This document shows positions 46,601-61,600 of a stretch of DNA of 64,000 bases, in pieces. Origin of the DNA: Asterias amurensis (taxonomy: Eukaryota; Echinodermata; Asteroidea; Forcipulatida; Asteriidae). Made by a program: the position numbers and the translations under genes. The DNA is taken from NCBI RefSeq assembly GCF_032118995.1, contig NC_092648.1, positions 20,488,450 through 20,552,449 of the forward strand, written 5' to 3'. Each line of letters opens with the position of its first letter. The first letter of the stretch is position 1. Below the pieces are notes generated by a model, which saw nothing but the letters and a program-made list of their open reading frames with translations, searched no databases and had not been told where the DNA came from.

Positions 46601-49600
46601 GCATACCGGTAGCGACAGTTTTGCCAACACAGTCAAATTGTATCTTTTCTTGGCTCAACATTAAGACAGAAGCATTGTCAACATTTCGCAATGTTGTATT
46701 TTTGTTTGTATTCAAAGCAAAAATCATAAAATAGAAGTAGTGATTCCAACAATGCTAATATTGTACCATTCAAGGTGATTACACATACCCTTCGCTACAT
46801 GATCAATTCTGTACTCAAACTTCAACTTCAATCATTTCAAATAACAAAATTAAGCAATTTCAATGATTGCACAGCATATTTGGCAAAGACTTGAATAAAA
46901 TGTACACTTCCAACACCTAGTTACATTTTTCATTTGACAGTCGAAATCAGTTTTAAAAGATGAATCACGAAAGAGGTTAAAAACTAATGAGCTACCACAG
47001 AAGAAATTTCTATTCTTGTCTACAGTGTTACAAAGAGTCAGATGTAGATAGCACATTTTCTTTTCAAAGAAATAGTTATGAAGAATGTGTTTGTTTATTT
47101 TCAGAGGAAAGATGTTGACAGCATTGTTTATATGTAAACATTGTTGTGACAGTTGAAAGTGATATGACTGGACCCCACCACCAAGCCGTTAGTATATCAG
47201 CCACCTTATATGAGATTTACCACAGAGACAATAAAAGGGCTGTAGAACTGTTATCATATTTAGTAACTCATTCTTCTCTCAATCCCCTTTGTGGTTGTTG
47301 TGGTTACTTCTAAAAACCACCTCCCACTTGTTACAAAAAATACAGTTTGATAATACTTAACCACTGCTTTTTGACTCACACGGTCCAGAAATACTGTTTT
47401 GGGGAAATTTAAAGTATGGTGTGAATTGATTTCAACTTTCAGAGTCAGAGTGGATTGAAATAGCTTTTTTTGCATTTAGGGCTTACATCAACCCTCGCCA
47501 CATCCACAAACCACAAATATATATAGATGCAAATATTGAACCCTGTGGTTGACCAGATTGTCCAACATTGTAATTATGCACAGCGACTACACAGCCCTTT
47601 TACATCACAATAACACGATACCTGATACGAACAAAGAGGAAAGTTACACATCGCAACCAGTAGTGATAACAGAGTGTTAACAGAGTCAAGACAGAATGAC
47701 CCAGAGAGAAAGAAAACAAAGCCAGCGATCCAAGTCAGTTGAGAAGAATAGTAGTAACATGAAAACAGCTTTATGTCTACTTTCAAAAACAAGTCACTCA
47801 TAAACTGTATTATTTTGTTATCAATAGTGTTTTGTTATAATCACAGATTGATTTCTCAACCAAAAAATAAATACACAAATTTTCTTTTGATATACTTATC
47901 AACCATTATATTATTGGAAATGGAAAAAAAAAACAAGTTAATCAAATATTGTGTCAGTTTATTAAAAAAAGTATTATTTTTATGATTAATCTGCTGGAAG
48001 AAAAGTGAGATTTTAACCAAGCACACCAACCAACCAAAAAAAAATCGTACTGTTAGCTAATTCTCTAGGTTGACCTTTGACATACCTTTGACCTGTTTTT
48101 GACCTCTCATGAGCTTGCCCATAGGTTCTGAGTTGCGTCGTTTCTGTCGTCTTCTAGACTTCCTCTCTTTCTTCTCTCGAGCTTGCTCCTCCTGTTCTGT
48201 CTGACTTTCTTTGTCCGACTCGGTCTTTGCTGACATGGCTAGAATTTAAAAAGAGACATGACATTTGGTTCACATGTTTTCAGTTTCCACCAAAACAAAC
48301 CTGTTTACAGTAACAAATTACCCCCCCCCCCCTAAAAAAAAATTAAAAATTACATAAAAAGACAAATCTTATTTACTTCCAGTAGCAAAAAATGCAAGTT
48401 TGGACTTTCAAATGGGTTGATAACAAATTATAAATAAACAAATCTTCAAACCCAAATTCTAAAATTGAAAAATTTCTCTGAAGAACCAGTTCTAAACTTT
48501 TGTGGAAAATCTGTATCACACACCAACACACACCATGGCTAACTGCAAGAAGCTGGTGCTGAAGTAAAAAATAAAACTATGCACATTTTAACCAGAAAAT
48601 AATTAAACCAGAAAAATTAACAAAGATGTTAACCACGGCCCTAAAACCTGTGAAAAAGATCAGGGAAGGCTAAGTGAGTTCTTGCTACGCAAATAAATTA
48701 ACGCTCAGTCTAAGCTGATTTCCAATTGAGGGCCCAAGAAATTTCGCCTAAAAGTGACTACACATGAAATATGAACCAGGCTTAAGCCCCTGACTCTGTG
48801 GGAAGTTCTCTAATTTCTAGAACCCATGGACCATCAATCTGTGTCTAATTAAGTCAGATTGATGTTTGGATCATGGAGTTAAGATGGAATCCGTTACCCA
48901 GGTACAACCACTCAATTATAGCAAGACATCAAGACGGCAAGTACCATCTTGTCCATTTATAGGTCTCTCTTTCTCATCACCCGCCTATGATTGGCCCCAT
49001 GTGTGCGTAAATCCAGGGGAGGGCTTTATCTTAATGCTACTAATGCAACTGGATGACTGCTTCAGTTGTTGTTTAGCTTGATCACACTAGCAGGGATGTA
49101 TGATAGGCTGAACTGCGAGCTCAAAACATGACAGCTTGAGAGAGCACACAATGATCTTTGGTTTTAAAACCCCTACTCTGCAAGCGTGGGAATTCTATAT
49201 ATGGTTTTATCTTCATGTTTTATTGGAATTTGATCTAAATGAATGGGGAAAAAAAGAAGAAAAAAAAAGTGCATAATTATATTATTTTTTTGAGTGGAAA
49301 AAATTAATTGGATTTCCGGTGAAAAAAATGAAGGAATTACATCCCTGTACTAGAGTACTTACTGCTCTTCAGAATCAGATCTTTGACCTTGGTGGGTATG
49401 GTGCTTCCGTAGTTCTCCAGGATCAGCCTCTTGATCTCGTGGGTCCAGAGTTTCTTCTGGTCAACGTTGCGAGCCTGGCCAAAGGAGAATCCAAGAGCAA
49501 TTTTAAGCAAAAAATAAATACAGACTCAAGAAAACCTTAACAGACCTTGTTGAATCCCACCCAAGTAAAATGCAGAACTCAAGGAAAGACTGAGTGTACA

Positions 49601-52600
49601 GTGCCATGAGACAATGGTGTAAGGGTAAAACCCAACTTATAAATAGCTGTATATTTGAAACAATGGAATTGTAGACTCTCTGAATGTTTTTTCCTGTTCT
49701 GAGGTAGCCTTGCTCAAGGCAGTCGAATTATTCACTCCGAAAAAAGACCGCCGCTGTATAAAAACCCACCCGTATTCACTGTGCGTAACATCACTATCCG
49801 CATGCGTCAGCCGTTAGGCCGACAGCCTTGTAGGGTCTGTGTTGAAGCCACTGACCTCATTACTATAATAAGCGAAGAGTTCCTACGGTCAGCTCATTAC
49901 CATAATGCCCGCGAAAGACGAGACATGTTTACATCACACACGAGCATGATAGGGTCCAAAGTTCGTGATAAGGGAAGTGCGTGATTGGACGTCAAAATGA
50001 ATAATTCATTTGCCTCACATCCTGTGTTGTCTGATAGGTCTGACGAAAGATATACATATTCATGGGCTGCATACTAGCATATCCGAGAGCCCCCCCAATT
50101 TTTTCCACTAGTGGAAATTTTTCAATACAACACATTAAACCCGGAAGTTACAGACCCGACAAGGCTGTCGGCCTGACGGCCTCCGCATGCGGTTGGTGGT
50201 ACGAGTGCGGATGACTTGTGTGCACAGTAGTCGTACGATGTGACAGTGTGTATACGGGTGGGTCATGCGGTGTGATCGCACGCACAGGGTATACGGGTGG
50301 GTTTACAGCGGCGTCTTTTCGGAGCGAATAATGCGACTGCCTTGAGCAAGGCTAGCTCTGAGGTTATCTAATCTCGACAGAAACTGAACTAATTTTCCAG
50401 GGGGAATAAACAAGCGTCTTACATTAAGGAAACAGGTCAGGAGGATCGAGTACATGGTAATATAGGCAAACACGTAAATCAATCACTAGTCTGTGCTTTT
50501 AATGTGAAGACGGCTCCATAAGAATAGTCTGGCTCCTGTCTCCCAGGAGGACCTATTGCTTCCTGTCTACAAATCACTCTCAATGTGCGTCATTCCTATG
50601 TCAAATCTATAATGATATACAGCGATCCTTTGCCATAAAGCGTCTCCCCGCCCCGGACACATTCATGTTTCCCCTTTCAGTTCCTCTGGAACGATAGCCC
50701 TCACCCCCATGCGCACGATCAATGAGGGCGCTCTTTAATGATATTGGCAACCTGTTAACACCAATGATGAGCTTATCATAAGAAATATCCTTGCGGTGAC
50801 ACCGTAGATAAATCTCTCTTGAGAGATGGTGGTTCTGAGGAGAACTGGAGGACTCAATGTTTCAGACAGTATACTCTGCCTGTCGCCAGAAAACTTATCC
50901 CTGGCTGGTCCAATCAGAAGTACCACTATCGCCCAGTTACCATGGTAATTTTTTCTCACAATGAACACCACATGGTTTCAATCCAAGCCATACACATACA
51001 TAGCTTCCAAGTACTTCAAAAAAAATCAAGAGGAAAATTGTTTGGGATTTGGTCCACGGACCTTCTGCAGACATAAGCAGGGCCCAATTTCAAAGAGCTG
51101 CTTAAGCAGAAAATATTGCTCAACACATTTCTGCTAAGCATAAATGAGCAGGATACCAGTCACAAATTGTACATGCGACATGGTAGTTTGGCTGCAAGGA
51201 CAGTTTGCACAACAAATGTTGAGAACGAGGGCTGGGGACTGAGGTATGGGGGAAAGGATGAAAAAGCCATATGGGGTGAAAATGAAGGGCGATGAGAGAG
51301 AGAGAGGGGGGGGGGGGTACAGGAACAGGGCCCCCCCCCCCACAGGAAAGATTCTCTTGGCTAGACTTACCAGGATGGTGTACTGTATACTAGGATTGTT
51401 GAATGGTATCACATTGAAGCCCAGCGGCTCCTTCTGTAAGCTCTCAATCAACATCAGGTTATTACACTGTAGGGGTTGGGAGGCAAACAACACAATCAAG
51501 ATACACTTGTTGTAATGGAACACTCACACTTGAACCCTGTCAGAATTTCATGACAACCCCCCCCCCCCTAGCGCTTTGGTAAAATCCTTCAAAAATAAAA
51601 CACTACAGCCACACATACATGCTGAAAATTAATTGTGTTTACATGTTAAACATAAACACTGCATTTTTTTTTGGGTTTGAAGTTGGTGTCAAAATTTGAA
51701 GAGTGAGATCCACATTATTTATGATGCTCTGAGCAGACATTTTGTTATGTCTAGATTTATTATTTTCGGGGGAGGGGGGGCCAATGTTTTGAGGCACCGA
51801 TTTCATCAAGGAGAGGTCGCTTACGGGTATGTGGGTCTTGACGCTGATCAATGTGTCTTCTCTTTTCTTGCCGATCAGTAACACCTTCTCAAATAAGTAG
51901 AGGTAGCGTTCTGCCCGAGCACCTTGCATCCGGAATATATCCTTCGGGATTAAAAGAAAAGTTAAATACATATTACAAAGTGTATAAATAATATAACAGA
52001 AATCATGGAGTGATGAACATAAAACATTTCAGGTTGGCTGTGTTACTGCCATGCAGGGCTTGAAGTTTACACTGAACCACAGGCCCGAGGCCAGTGATTT
52101 TAGCGATGGACCAGTAAACTCATGAATGAACAAGTCCGCGGTCTCGTGTGTTTCAATTGAGTAGGCCTAATACCACCTCACCATGCATCTTCATTCATTT
52201 GGATTTTTTGTAAATGTTTTCTTTGAGCTATTCAGACCATGTACAGACCCTACGGTCTTATGGAATTTTACCCTCAATTCAAGCCCCGTCATGGGAACAT
52301 ACTGTAGTTTAGGGCGATAAAAACAGAATAAAAATCTTCTGGTATTGTTTTTCTAGCTTTTTTATATATTTAAAAACCCCACCTATTTGCTTAACAAAGA
52401 AATAATTATATTTTACCAAAAGTTTTCACAAAGATAAATAAATAAGAACTAGTCCTAGGAGTTATTAAACTTAAAGCTAGTCTTATTAGGACGAGTTTCT
52501 AACTTGAGATAAGACTAGTTTTACCTCAATCCACCCCAGTAATGCTAACGTGATTCCCGATTAAAATGAATACAAAGAGCCGTCTTAAAACATTCTGTCA

Positions 52601-55600
52601 CCCCTGGTTGAACCCACAATGAAGACCTCTCTGCCAACCATGATTTGTGTTGAGTAGTTCAAGTGGGCATAGCATTAGGTAATACAAACACCTCTTCATA
52701 AAGGTGATGTAGGGTTATGTGGTAGTAAGTAGGCTGACAAAGGGAGGTTTAGACACTATGATTGAAAAAAGAAAAGTTTCTATCAACTTCTTCGGCTGTA
52801 CATATTTTTGTTTGCCCCGCACCACAGCTGGGGCCGATTTCATAGAGCTGCGTAAGCACAACAACATTAAGCTAACCAGAATAAGGTTACCAGCCAAAAT
52901 ACCATTCCGCATGTTCCATCTGTGACTGGTATCCTGCTGACTTTTGCTAAGCAGAAAATTATTTAAGCAATATTTTCTGCTTTTAAGCAGCTCTATGAAA
53001 AGAGTTGGGCCCAGGTCTATTACATGTATTGCATTACAGCAGGTATATATCTGCACTCACACACACACACCACTCGGCAAAGTGCTAGTTCTCAAAGACA
53101 AATTGGGGCATAGCTGTTTGGTTATCCCAGCCTCAGTTTGGGAACACTGATTTGCGAGGACAAGAAACAAAGTGGCTGCTCTTTAAATGTCATTCTTGTG
53201 CAGCTACAAAATAGTTCAAATAAACTTTGAACAAAATGACCAGTGTATGAACAACCATGTCGGAAGAACCATTGAACAACCCAAGGTCACTCATAGTTAC
53301 TATTAAAAACAAGTTATAACCTATAATGTACGCTCTTTTGTTGTAACAGGTCAAAAGAAACAGTTTGTACACAAAAACAGTACTGATTACTCCAGAAAAT
53401 CTGACAACAATGGAACGCACTGGGAGTCCAGCCACCATGTAATATAAACAACAGGGTGTGCCCTGTGTTTGCATGGGTGCAAAAAAACACAAACTAATTT
53501 TGGTCAAGCTGGTTTTTGTTTTTCCGGTCAGCTCAACAAACTTAATTTCAGATGAACCTCAACTTTTTGGGTCGGCTTAGGACTGACAGGTGCTTAGGTT
53601 CTTACCTCTAGAACTAGGTCACCACTTGACATCAGGTCACCCTGTAAGATTTAACAAGAACATGGGAAATGGTTTTGTTATTAGATGATAAGACTTTATA
53701 CGATTGTTGAGTTAACAGTTTGCAGGTATAAATACTGACAGTTTAAAAACAGTTGAAAAGCGTGAGCTTCCACTTTTCATGATGTTATTGTAAACCAATT
53801 GAGAAGTATTAATGCTATTTTTGGGAGTCCATCACAGGCATGTTTAAAGACACAAATAGATTTCCAAAAGTATTTTGGTCGACAAACACCTAAGGGGTTT
53901 TCAAGCAGCGTAAACATTTAGTGAAGGTCATGAGATTCTGAATAGCAATGCATCAAGACGGGAAAATACTGGGAAGGAAAACGGAATGGGTATTAAGGAT
54001 TGGGGGCTGCATAGGAGAAATGGAAGTGAATATAGCTGGTAATACTCTGCTCTAGAATTGCAAAATCTTTTTCCCAGATGCTAATTTCCATCTATTAAAT
54101 ATAGCTGAAGTTCTCCTTTGTTCCTCTTTGAAATGTTCCATAAGCTCATTTGAAGTCACACTAGGCTTACTCTACAGAACATTAGAGAAATATTGTTTAG
54201 AATACTGCAGTTTGGTTTGCATTGCACCATGGTTTGATCTGATGAAGGAAAAGCCTAGTAATAGGGCATGTCCACAGCAAGGACATCTAATTTGACTGCT
54301 TTTGACATATGGTTTGATTTAGCCTAAGCGCTGGTGCAGAACAATTGGATAATCAGAGAGTAACTGGAAGCAGGGTCTGTTGTGGTAGGGAGATTGGAGG
54401 ATGGATGGAGGGTCGAGAGCGAAGACCAGCGCTGCCGTGGTATGGTGCCCTCCTCCAGGCTCAAGATGAGGATGAGCATTGGCAAGATTCTTGGGCCAAT
54501 AGTTGAAATGCCATGGACTCTATCTCTTCCATGGACCCACGGAGAGATGAATTTAACTCATGGCTTGGAAACTATGCATCACAGCAGGGCTGCTCCTGCC
54601 GGGATGTAACATGGATGTTAAGCTGGGGGTATTTGGGAAGATTGATCTCAGTCGGGGGAATACAGGGCATCTTTCTTTAAAACTTCAAAAAAATTTGCAT
54701 ACTTCTTCGTACAAATAACAGACAATATTGCCCCCAAAGAAACCAAAACAGAAGAAAATCATATCCTTTAAAATAATAGATCAAGGAACAAAATCATTTG
54801 AGTATTTGACATATAATATGTGATGAAATAAACAAAATTTAAAACCTGAACATAGTAATTTGTTAGCTATTCTCCCGCACCAGCGTGTCTACCTTTAAGT
54901 TATGTACACATATCCCAAGCATACGTGTGCCTCCTGACCGAAAGTGACCAAGAACTAGTTGTGTACTTATCCTCATAAAAATATCCCCATGCCTTTTTCA
55001 CTGTTGATAAAAAAGGCAGAGTGTTGTTTTCTGAAACCTTGACCTTAAAGGATTAGAGAAATAGAAGCGCCCGAGGTGTTGGAATCGTCAGGTTTATGCA
55101 GGATCGGAATGTTCAAGGTATGAATAAGTGTGGAAGCAGAAGTAATGGCATTGTCCTATCAGTCACTAATCTGTTTTATCCAGGAGGTTTCTCTAGCACC
55201 GGTGTCCAAAAAAAACGGAAATAACAATAACAATAAACCGTTCTTGTAAAGCGCATTGCACTCGGAGTCCCAATGCACTATACAAATGGTGAAGGTTCTG
55301 GTCCCAAATGGAATTGGGCAGGAGAGTTCTTGAGGTTGAAAACATTAATGCCTAGTGAAGCCTTATACTATATAGCGAAGGTGAGCCTGTACTGGAGGAA
55401 ATGATAATTCTCTGTCACGCCTCGTTTGTGCTAAGCAGTGCATGTCACAACCTTATAAACCTACTTGAATGTCATTGTTACTAATGTATTGGTTATATTA
55501 TGGTTCTATCCCACTGTTTGTAAAGAATGCTGGCTTCGAATAGAAGGAAAAAGGTACACATGGTGTCGGTGTATCTGCAAACATCCGCTGCAAAATTCTA

Positions 55601-58600
55601 GTGAATTGTGAATATTTGTTTTCCTTATCTCTAAGAGGCAGTGTATACTTTTGGTAATTGTCAAAGACCAGTATCCTCATTTGCTGTATCCCAACATGAG
55701 CATAAAATAACAAATCTGTGAAAATTTGGGCTCAATTGGTCATCAAAGTTGCAAGAAAATAATAATGTATCTGCCTTCTGAAAGCAAACAATATTGTGCT
55801 TTCAGAAGGCAGATACATTCAAAATTTTGTGGGTGAAAAATAACCTCTTCTAGAAAACTGAACGACTTTTAAGGAGCAACTTAAAAGTTGTTATGGTCAT
55901 TATAGAGTAACAACAAGGAGTATACACTGTCTTCAAGAAGGGAGATTCGCTTGACGGGGATCTGTCATCCTTCGATACATGGAAATGGATAATAGTGATT
56001 GAACATTGGCTTGGCAGCGTCAACATTCTTCATTCTATCTATGAAAGAAACCCAAAGAAAACCTCAGGAATGTACCAGCAGCTCTGAAACGGTTTCCATG
56101 CTCAAATCCTTGAAGCAGCTCTTTCAGAAACAGCCAAATGAACGATTGGAAATGACCGACGAGTGTTTGTCAAGGCACGAGCAAATCTAATAACCAGGGC
56201 CAAGGAATTTTAAGCCAATCAAATACTTCCCCTTATTTTTGTGAAATCAATTGACGATCACATACCTCAAAAATTTGGGGGGAGGGACCCTGAAATATCT
56301 AAGTGAAAAATCACCATTTTCGCTAGAATGAATATACAAGAAATGCTTAAAGTTTTGAAAAAAACCTAGCCTGAAATGGAGTTTAATGAATGAATTTATA
56401 AATATTTTTGAGGAAAAAAACTAATCTCGGAAAAAGATTTGATACATTTATGTCCTGATTCCGTCTTTCTACAAAGCTCTACTGACGAGAACACTTCTTC
56501 AACATCAAATTTGATCCGCGCAATCTTTCAGGTAGTAATTTGATTTTTGGGGTTGATCAAAGAATTGACTAGAGTGGGATTCGAACCAACAACCTCCGGA
56601 TTAAAGTGTCGGCGCTCTACCAACTGAGCTATCTAGCCCTATATTGGTGGTGTCCCTAATAATTTGATAAGGTAATAATTTGATAATTTGCCACCGAAGG
56701 TGTTTCATTAATGTTGAACTTTCCCTTTAAATGAACACCACCAAGCAAGCACACCTCATCTGCACAACTCATTCAAACCAATCTGAACACATCCTGGCCG
56801 CAATAATCTGTTGCCATGATTTTTTTAACTATGTGATAATGTTGATTTGGACTGCATTGCACTTTGGTATTTACAAATCCAGCTGTTTCACGTCCACGGC
56901 GTCTGGGTCGCACGTGGGTATATGGCACTGTGATTCACTGCTCAAACTAATTGTGACATAAGGGGGGGCTCTATATCCAAGACGCCAAAGCGCCTCAGGT
57001 CCCGGTCAGGTTTGGTCACATGAAGGCAGGACTCCAAACTGTGTTGATTTTATACCCAATTACGTGTCATATGACATGTATGTGGAACAGTTTTAGGTCC
57101 GTCCGTTAGACAAAGACTCTGAAGCACAAGCTTGGTTTCTTTAGGTTGAAAAAAAAAGAACCAAAGTCAACCACGACCTGGTGCTAGGCAAATCCACCAA
57201 GATATTTGAGACTCTTGTTCTATACCTCCATGGTTAGACTTGGACGGAACGATCAAGAACACTAAGCAGACTTATTAGACATGAGATGAAGCACGTGTAC
57301 ATTAACCATCAGATGGAAGAACATTTGATTAAGGATAGTTCATGCCAGATGTCATACACCTGGAAAGAATTTATCCCTTTTTCTTCTCTACAGATTACGG
57401 TCTTCTAGCCATGCCCATGATATATGCGGTTTGTCTGACGAATTCTAAAAATATCACTTAATTGCTACCCTATATTTGTGTTGTACCTTTTTCGTGTTTG
57501 TTCACTTGTTTTACTCTTTTCTTACTAACAATCACCATAGCCCAATTCATACTTCACATAAAATGCAAAATAGAGAATTTCTTTGTGTCACAATGGGAAA
57601 ACATCGCATACCTAATTGTTTGCATCACATAATTCGCTTTACTCTGCTTTCACGTATCGTATGAACCAGGCTTCACCAACAGTAACATTTTCAAATAAGT
57701 AGGATTTAAAACTTTGCACATGGTGGAATTACGATCTAGTAATGTTTGCGGTAACACGATGTAAAGAAAATCTCTAATTGAGTTGAGGTGGTTCTGGTTT
57801 CTTTTCGAATAGTTTATTCTTTCTCTAGTTATATCATTACCTCCCAGCCAATCAGCTGGCTCTGTATCTCCTGTACGTGGACAGACGCTTCATGCTTGCG
57901 TTTCATCTCGTTGATGTAGCGAGCAATGTCCGTCATACAATCTAGCGTATCTCCTATGGTGTCGTAACCATCGTCGTCTTTATTAAAATGTTTGTACATG
58001 TCCTGCAAGAAGCAACAAAATGATCAGACGGTTAATTAATTTGGCATACAACAATGGCATCTGATAGACCCCTTGCATAACGCGAAACGCTACAGGGAAG
58101 CTGAGGTCACGCACAAAGAACGGCCATAGTCCAATCTTTTGCCTTCTTTGACTTCAGTGAGGGCGCTTTTTGGCCCTAGTGAGGGCACTTTTTGGCCCCA
58201 GTGAGGGCGCTTATTGAGCATGTGACATCACATGCAAGAGATTTATTGCCAGAATGACAAAATGAAAAAAAAATTGTTCTCTTCTTCGGGGTAATGGAAA
58301 AGAAAATGATACATAGATAGAGCGGTAAATTCAAATGGAAGCTCATATAGCTTTAGGTATAACCAAATATTACAAAGTGAGAACCCACACACAAAAATAA
58401 TGAAGTAGTATTAAAGACACTGGACACTATTGGTAATTGTCAAAGACCAGTCTTCTCACTTGCTGTATCTCAACATAAGCATAAAATAACAAACCTGTGA
58501 AAATTTGAGCTCAATCGGTCATCGAAGTTGAAAGATAATAGTGAAAGAAAAAACACCCTTGTCACACGAAAGTTGTGTGCTTTCAGATGCTTGATTTCGA

Positions 58601-61600
58601 GACCTCAAAATTCTAAATCTGAGGTCTGGAAATCAAATTCATGAAAAAATACTTCTTTCTCAAAAGCTAGTTTGCTTCAGAGGAAGCCGTTTCTCACAAT
58701 GTTTTATACCACCAACCTCTCCCCATTACTCGTTACCAAGTAAGGTTTTATGCTAATAATTATTTTGAGTAATTACCAATAATGTCCACTGCCTTTAATA
58801 GATATAATAATACACCGAAAGTCAATTTTTCTGTCCCCCTTTAACAAAATGGAAAACAAAATATTAATAAAATCAAACTATTCTACCCATTTTTAGAAGA
58901 CAAAGAGCAAATGTCAACCATATGTACACATTGGATCAATAGTGACCCAGCGAGACAAGGCCAGAGTCAAGCAATACCCCCACAGTGGGAGTCCAACGAG
59001 TAAAATGACATAGTCACTTGAGTTTCACTTCGCAACATGTGAAACGTATCACGCCTGACTGCTCTAAGGTGACTGTGGGGTTCAACAAGAAAAATGGGAG
59101 TGTAGTTTTTTTATTTATGATAAACTGGACCCTGGGGGTGAATTACAGTGACTGGCATTTACTAATTTGTCTCGCTACATATTTGTGCATAGAAAATAAA
59201 CCCAACTCATAATGTTTACTCTCGGAGGCGCGGCAATTGTTTTGGGAGTTTTTTGTTATTTTTTTTAGCAAAGTGGAGGGTACATGTAAAAAAAAACTTT
59301 GCTGGTACAAAAGCTGTGCGGTAAAGAATGCCAGGATAAACAGCAATATGTTTATAAAGCCTTTCCGAGTTCCAAGTACAGCAGTATTGATAACAAAATT
59401 TGTATAGATATCCGTTGTGCATCAGAAGATTCATTGATGGACGGGAACCAGTCATGTGTTTAATCCGCCTTCTAGGTTTCACGGAAAAAATCATTGGAAT
59501 TTCAAATTAGACAACTCTTTTTGTGAAAATCTTGTATAGGCCTAAAGGTTACATTTTTTTAAGCTACAGCTTTGTATTCTGCAGGCATTCAACTGCAACT
59601 TCACCAAAAAGGAAGAAATTACAAAATTCCAATTGTTTTGTATAGTGTTTTTCAAGTTTGAAACCAATAATATAAAAAGAGGAATTCAGCTGATCCAAGG
59701 ACAAGTTGCATACATGATTCTGACGTTTTACTTTCCTTTCTCTTGATATTTACCAAATTTTATTTTAAAATAAGCAAGCATGGAAATTCATCTTTGAGAG
59801 GACAAGACCATTTGTGTTTTGCAAAGGGCTTGGCAAATTTTGAAGTCTATGTGAAACTTTTGAAGGGGCATAGCATTGAGCCGAAGACCATGGCAGCAGA
59901 CTTCTACATGTATTTCAAGCCTGGAACATTGTTTGTACTTATCAAGTTCTAAAAGCCATTTTGAAAGTTTCAACAACGAACCCATGGTTCGACAGTCAGC
60001 ACAAGGTGCTGGAAGTCTTGTTTACCAAGAAACCAAATCAGATCCATGACATACCCACAAATATTTCTACAATTTTGGAGAGTTTACAAATATTGCAAGT
60101 AGGCTACAACACAAAGTTGAACTGATGTATTTTGTTTACTTTCAATTTAGAAAAGAAAGTGCAACACCTTGACTTTCAAGTGTGTTTTCAAAAGTAGTTT
60201 CTTGGAATGGTGCCGTTATCAAGCAGGCAGAAAAAAAAAATATAGCACATTTTTGAACATGCTTTTTTAGGGAAAACTCATGTTTGTGGACGCCCACAAA
60301 TGCACAGCATGCCTTCTAGGGCCTCTAGTTTTCAAGAAATACATCACAGCCTAGATTTACAGGCCCGAGTCTGTGTTTTTTTGAAAGGGCAAGGCAGTTT
60401 CCTTTAAACTAAATGGCCCTCTAAATGTAAACTGAAAAGTATTCTAACTTTGCAATATGGAGCGGAGAGAGTTTAACAATTCATTTGATGAGCTGCACCT
60501 TTAAGTGTAAAACCTTGAGTGAGAATTAAGTCAGATTATTGTAGAGAAACTGCAATCATCGGCTGAATGTATCCTACATATAGGAGCTGGTTCCTAAATG
60601 CTGCTTAGTAGGGAGTGTCACCAAAATGGCTGGCCCAAAATAAGCCAGTTATAACTTCATGACCTGGGTTCAGTTGGAGAGCACAGGCATATATTCCAAA
60701 TAGGTAGTTGAAAAGTCAACAAAAGTACACCAAACTGTGTATTGCCATGTATGTAATCTGTGAGAATTTTATCGCTACTGCCAAACATAAAATAGTTAAA
60801 GGAAGGAATACCTTCGGTGATTACTCCCCTAAACAAGTAAAGGGAATTAAGGTAACTACATTTTGAGAACGGTATGGATTATGTGGTTGATTAGTCTGTA
60901 CTACATCAAGACTTTTAGTTGAACTTATTTCAGATTTTGGGCGATTTTTTTTCCCCAGAAATGACAAGTTGTATACATGGTGGATACTTGGCAGTTGTAG
61001 AACTACTTGTGAACTAAACTAGTACAGTGTTTATCAACATAAGCTTTGGCAAATACAAAAAAAAACCAACCCTAGCATTGCAACTTGTGCCATATCTGGG
61101 ATGCTTTCAATAACTTTGGATGTGACACACCCACCGTTTTAAAACCGAAAGTTTCTTTCCAACTTCACCACAAATTAAAGCTTCACTTAACGGTATTTGA
61201 TAGTTGATATTGGACCCAACCCACAGTGTCCATGAGTCACTCCTGCATCCAGCTGTTAGGGTTTGGTGAGGGTGCTGGGATTATCCCCATGGTAACTATC
61301 ACAGTTGTCATAATTCTAAGAAACCACTGTTAATTTCAATTTTCGTTTTGATTTAACAAAAGATCAAGTAAATTTCTCATTTCCGCAGTTAAGAACCAAA
61401 ATCGGAGGAGAACACTTTCATGTTCTAGCTTTTATCTGTTTGCTTAGAGAATGGTCATGGCACCATGAATCCTGGCAATTTGTCTTTTTATGAATGGCAC
61501 GAATGTTTGTCAACTGTAACATTGATCACTAGTCTGTGATCTCAATTCCACATGTGATTTTACTCCTAAACTATGATCTGAATGTCAATATCCATCAACA

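Noticed and set aside
54382-54609. 75-codon plus-strand frame in a PLEKHG intron
   Set aside because: No matching splice sites on either strand and no recognisable sequence.
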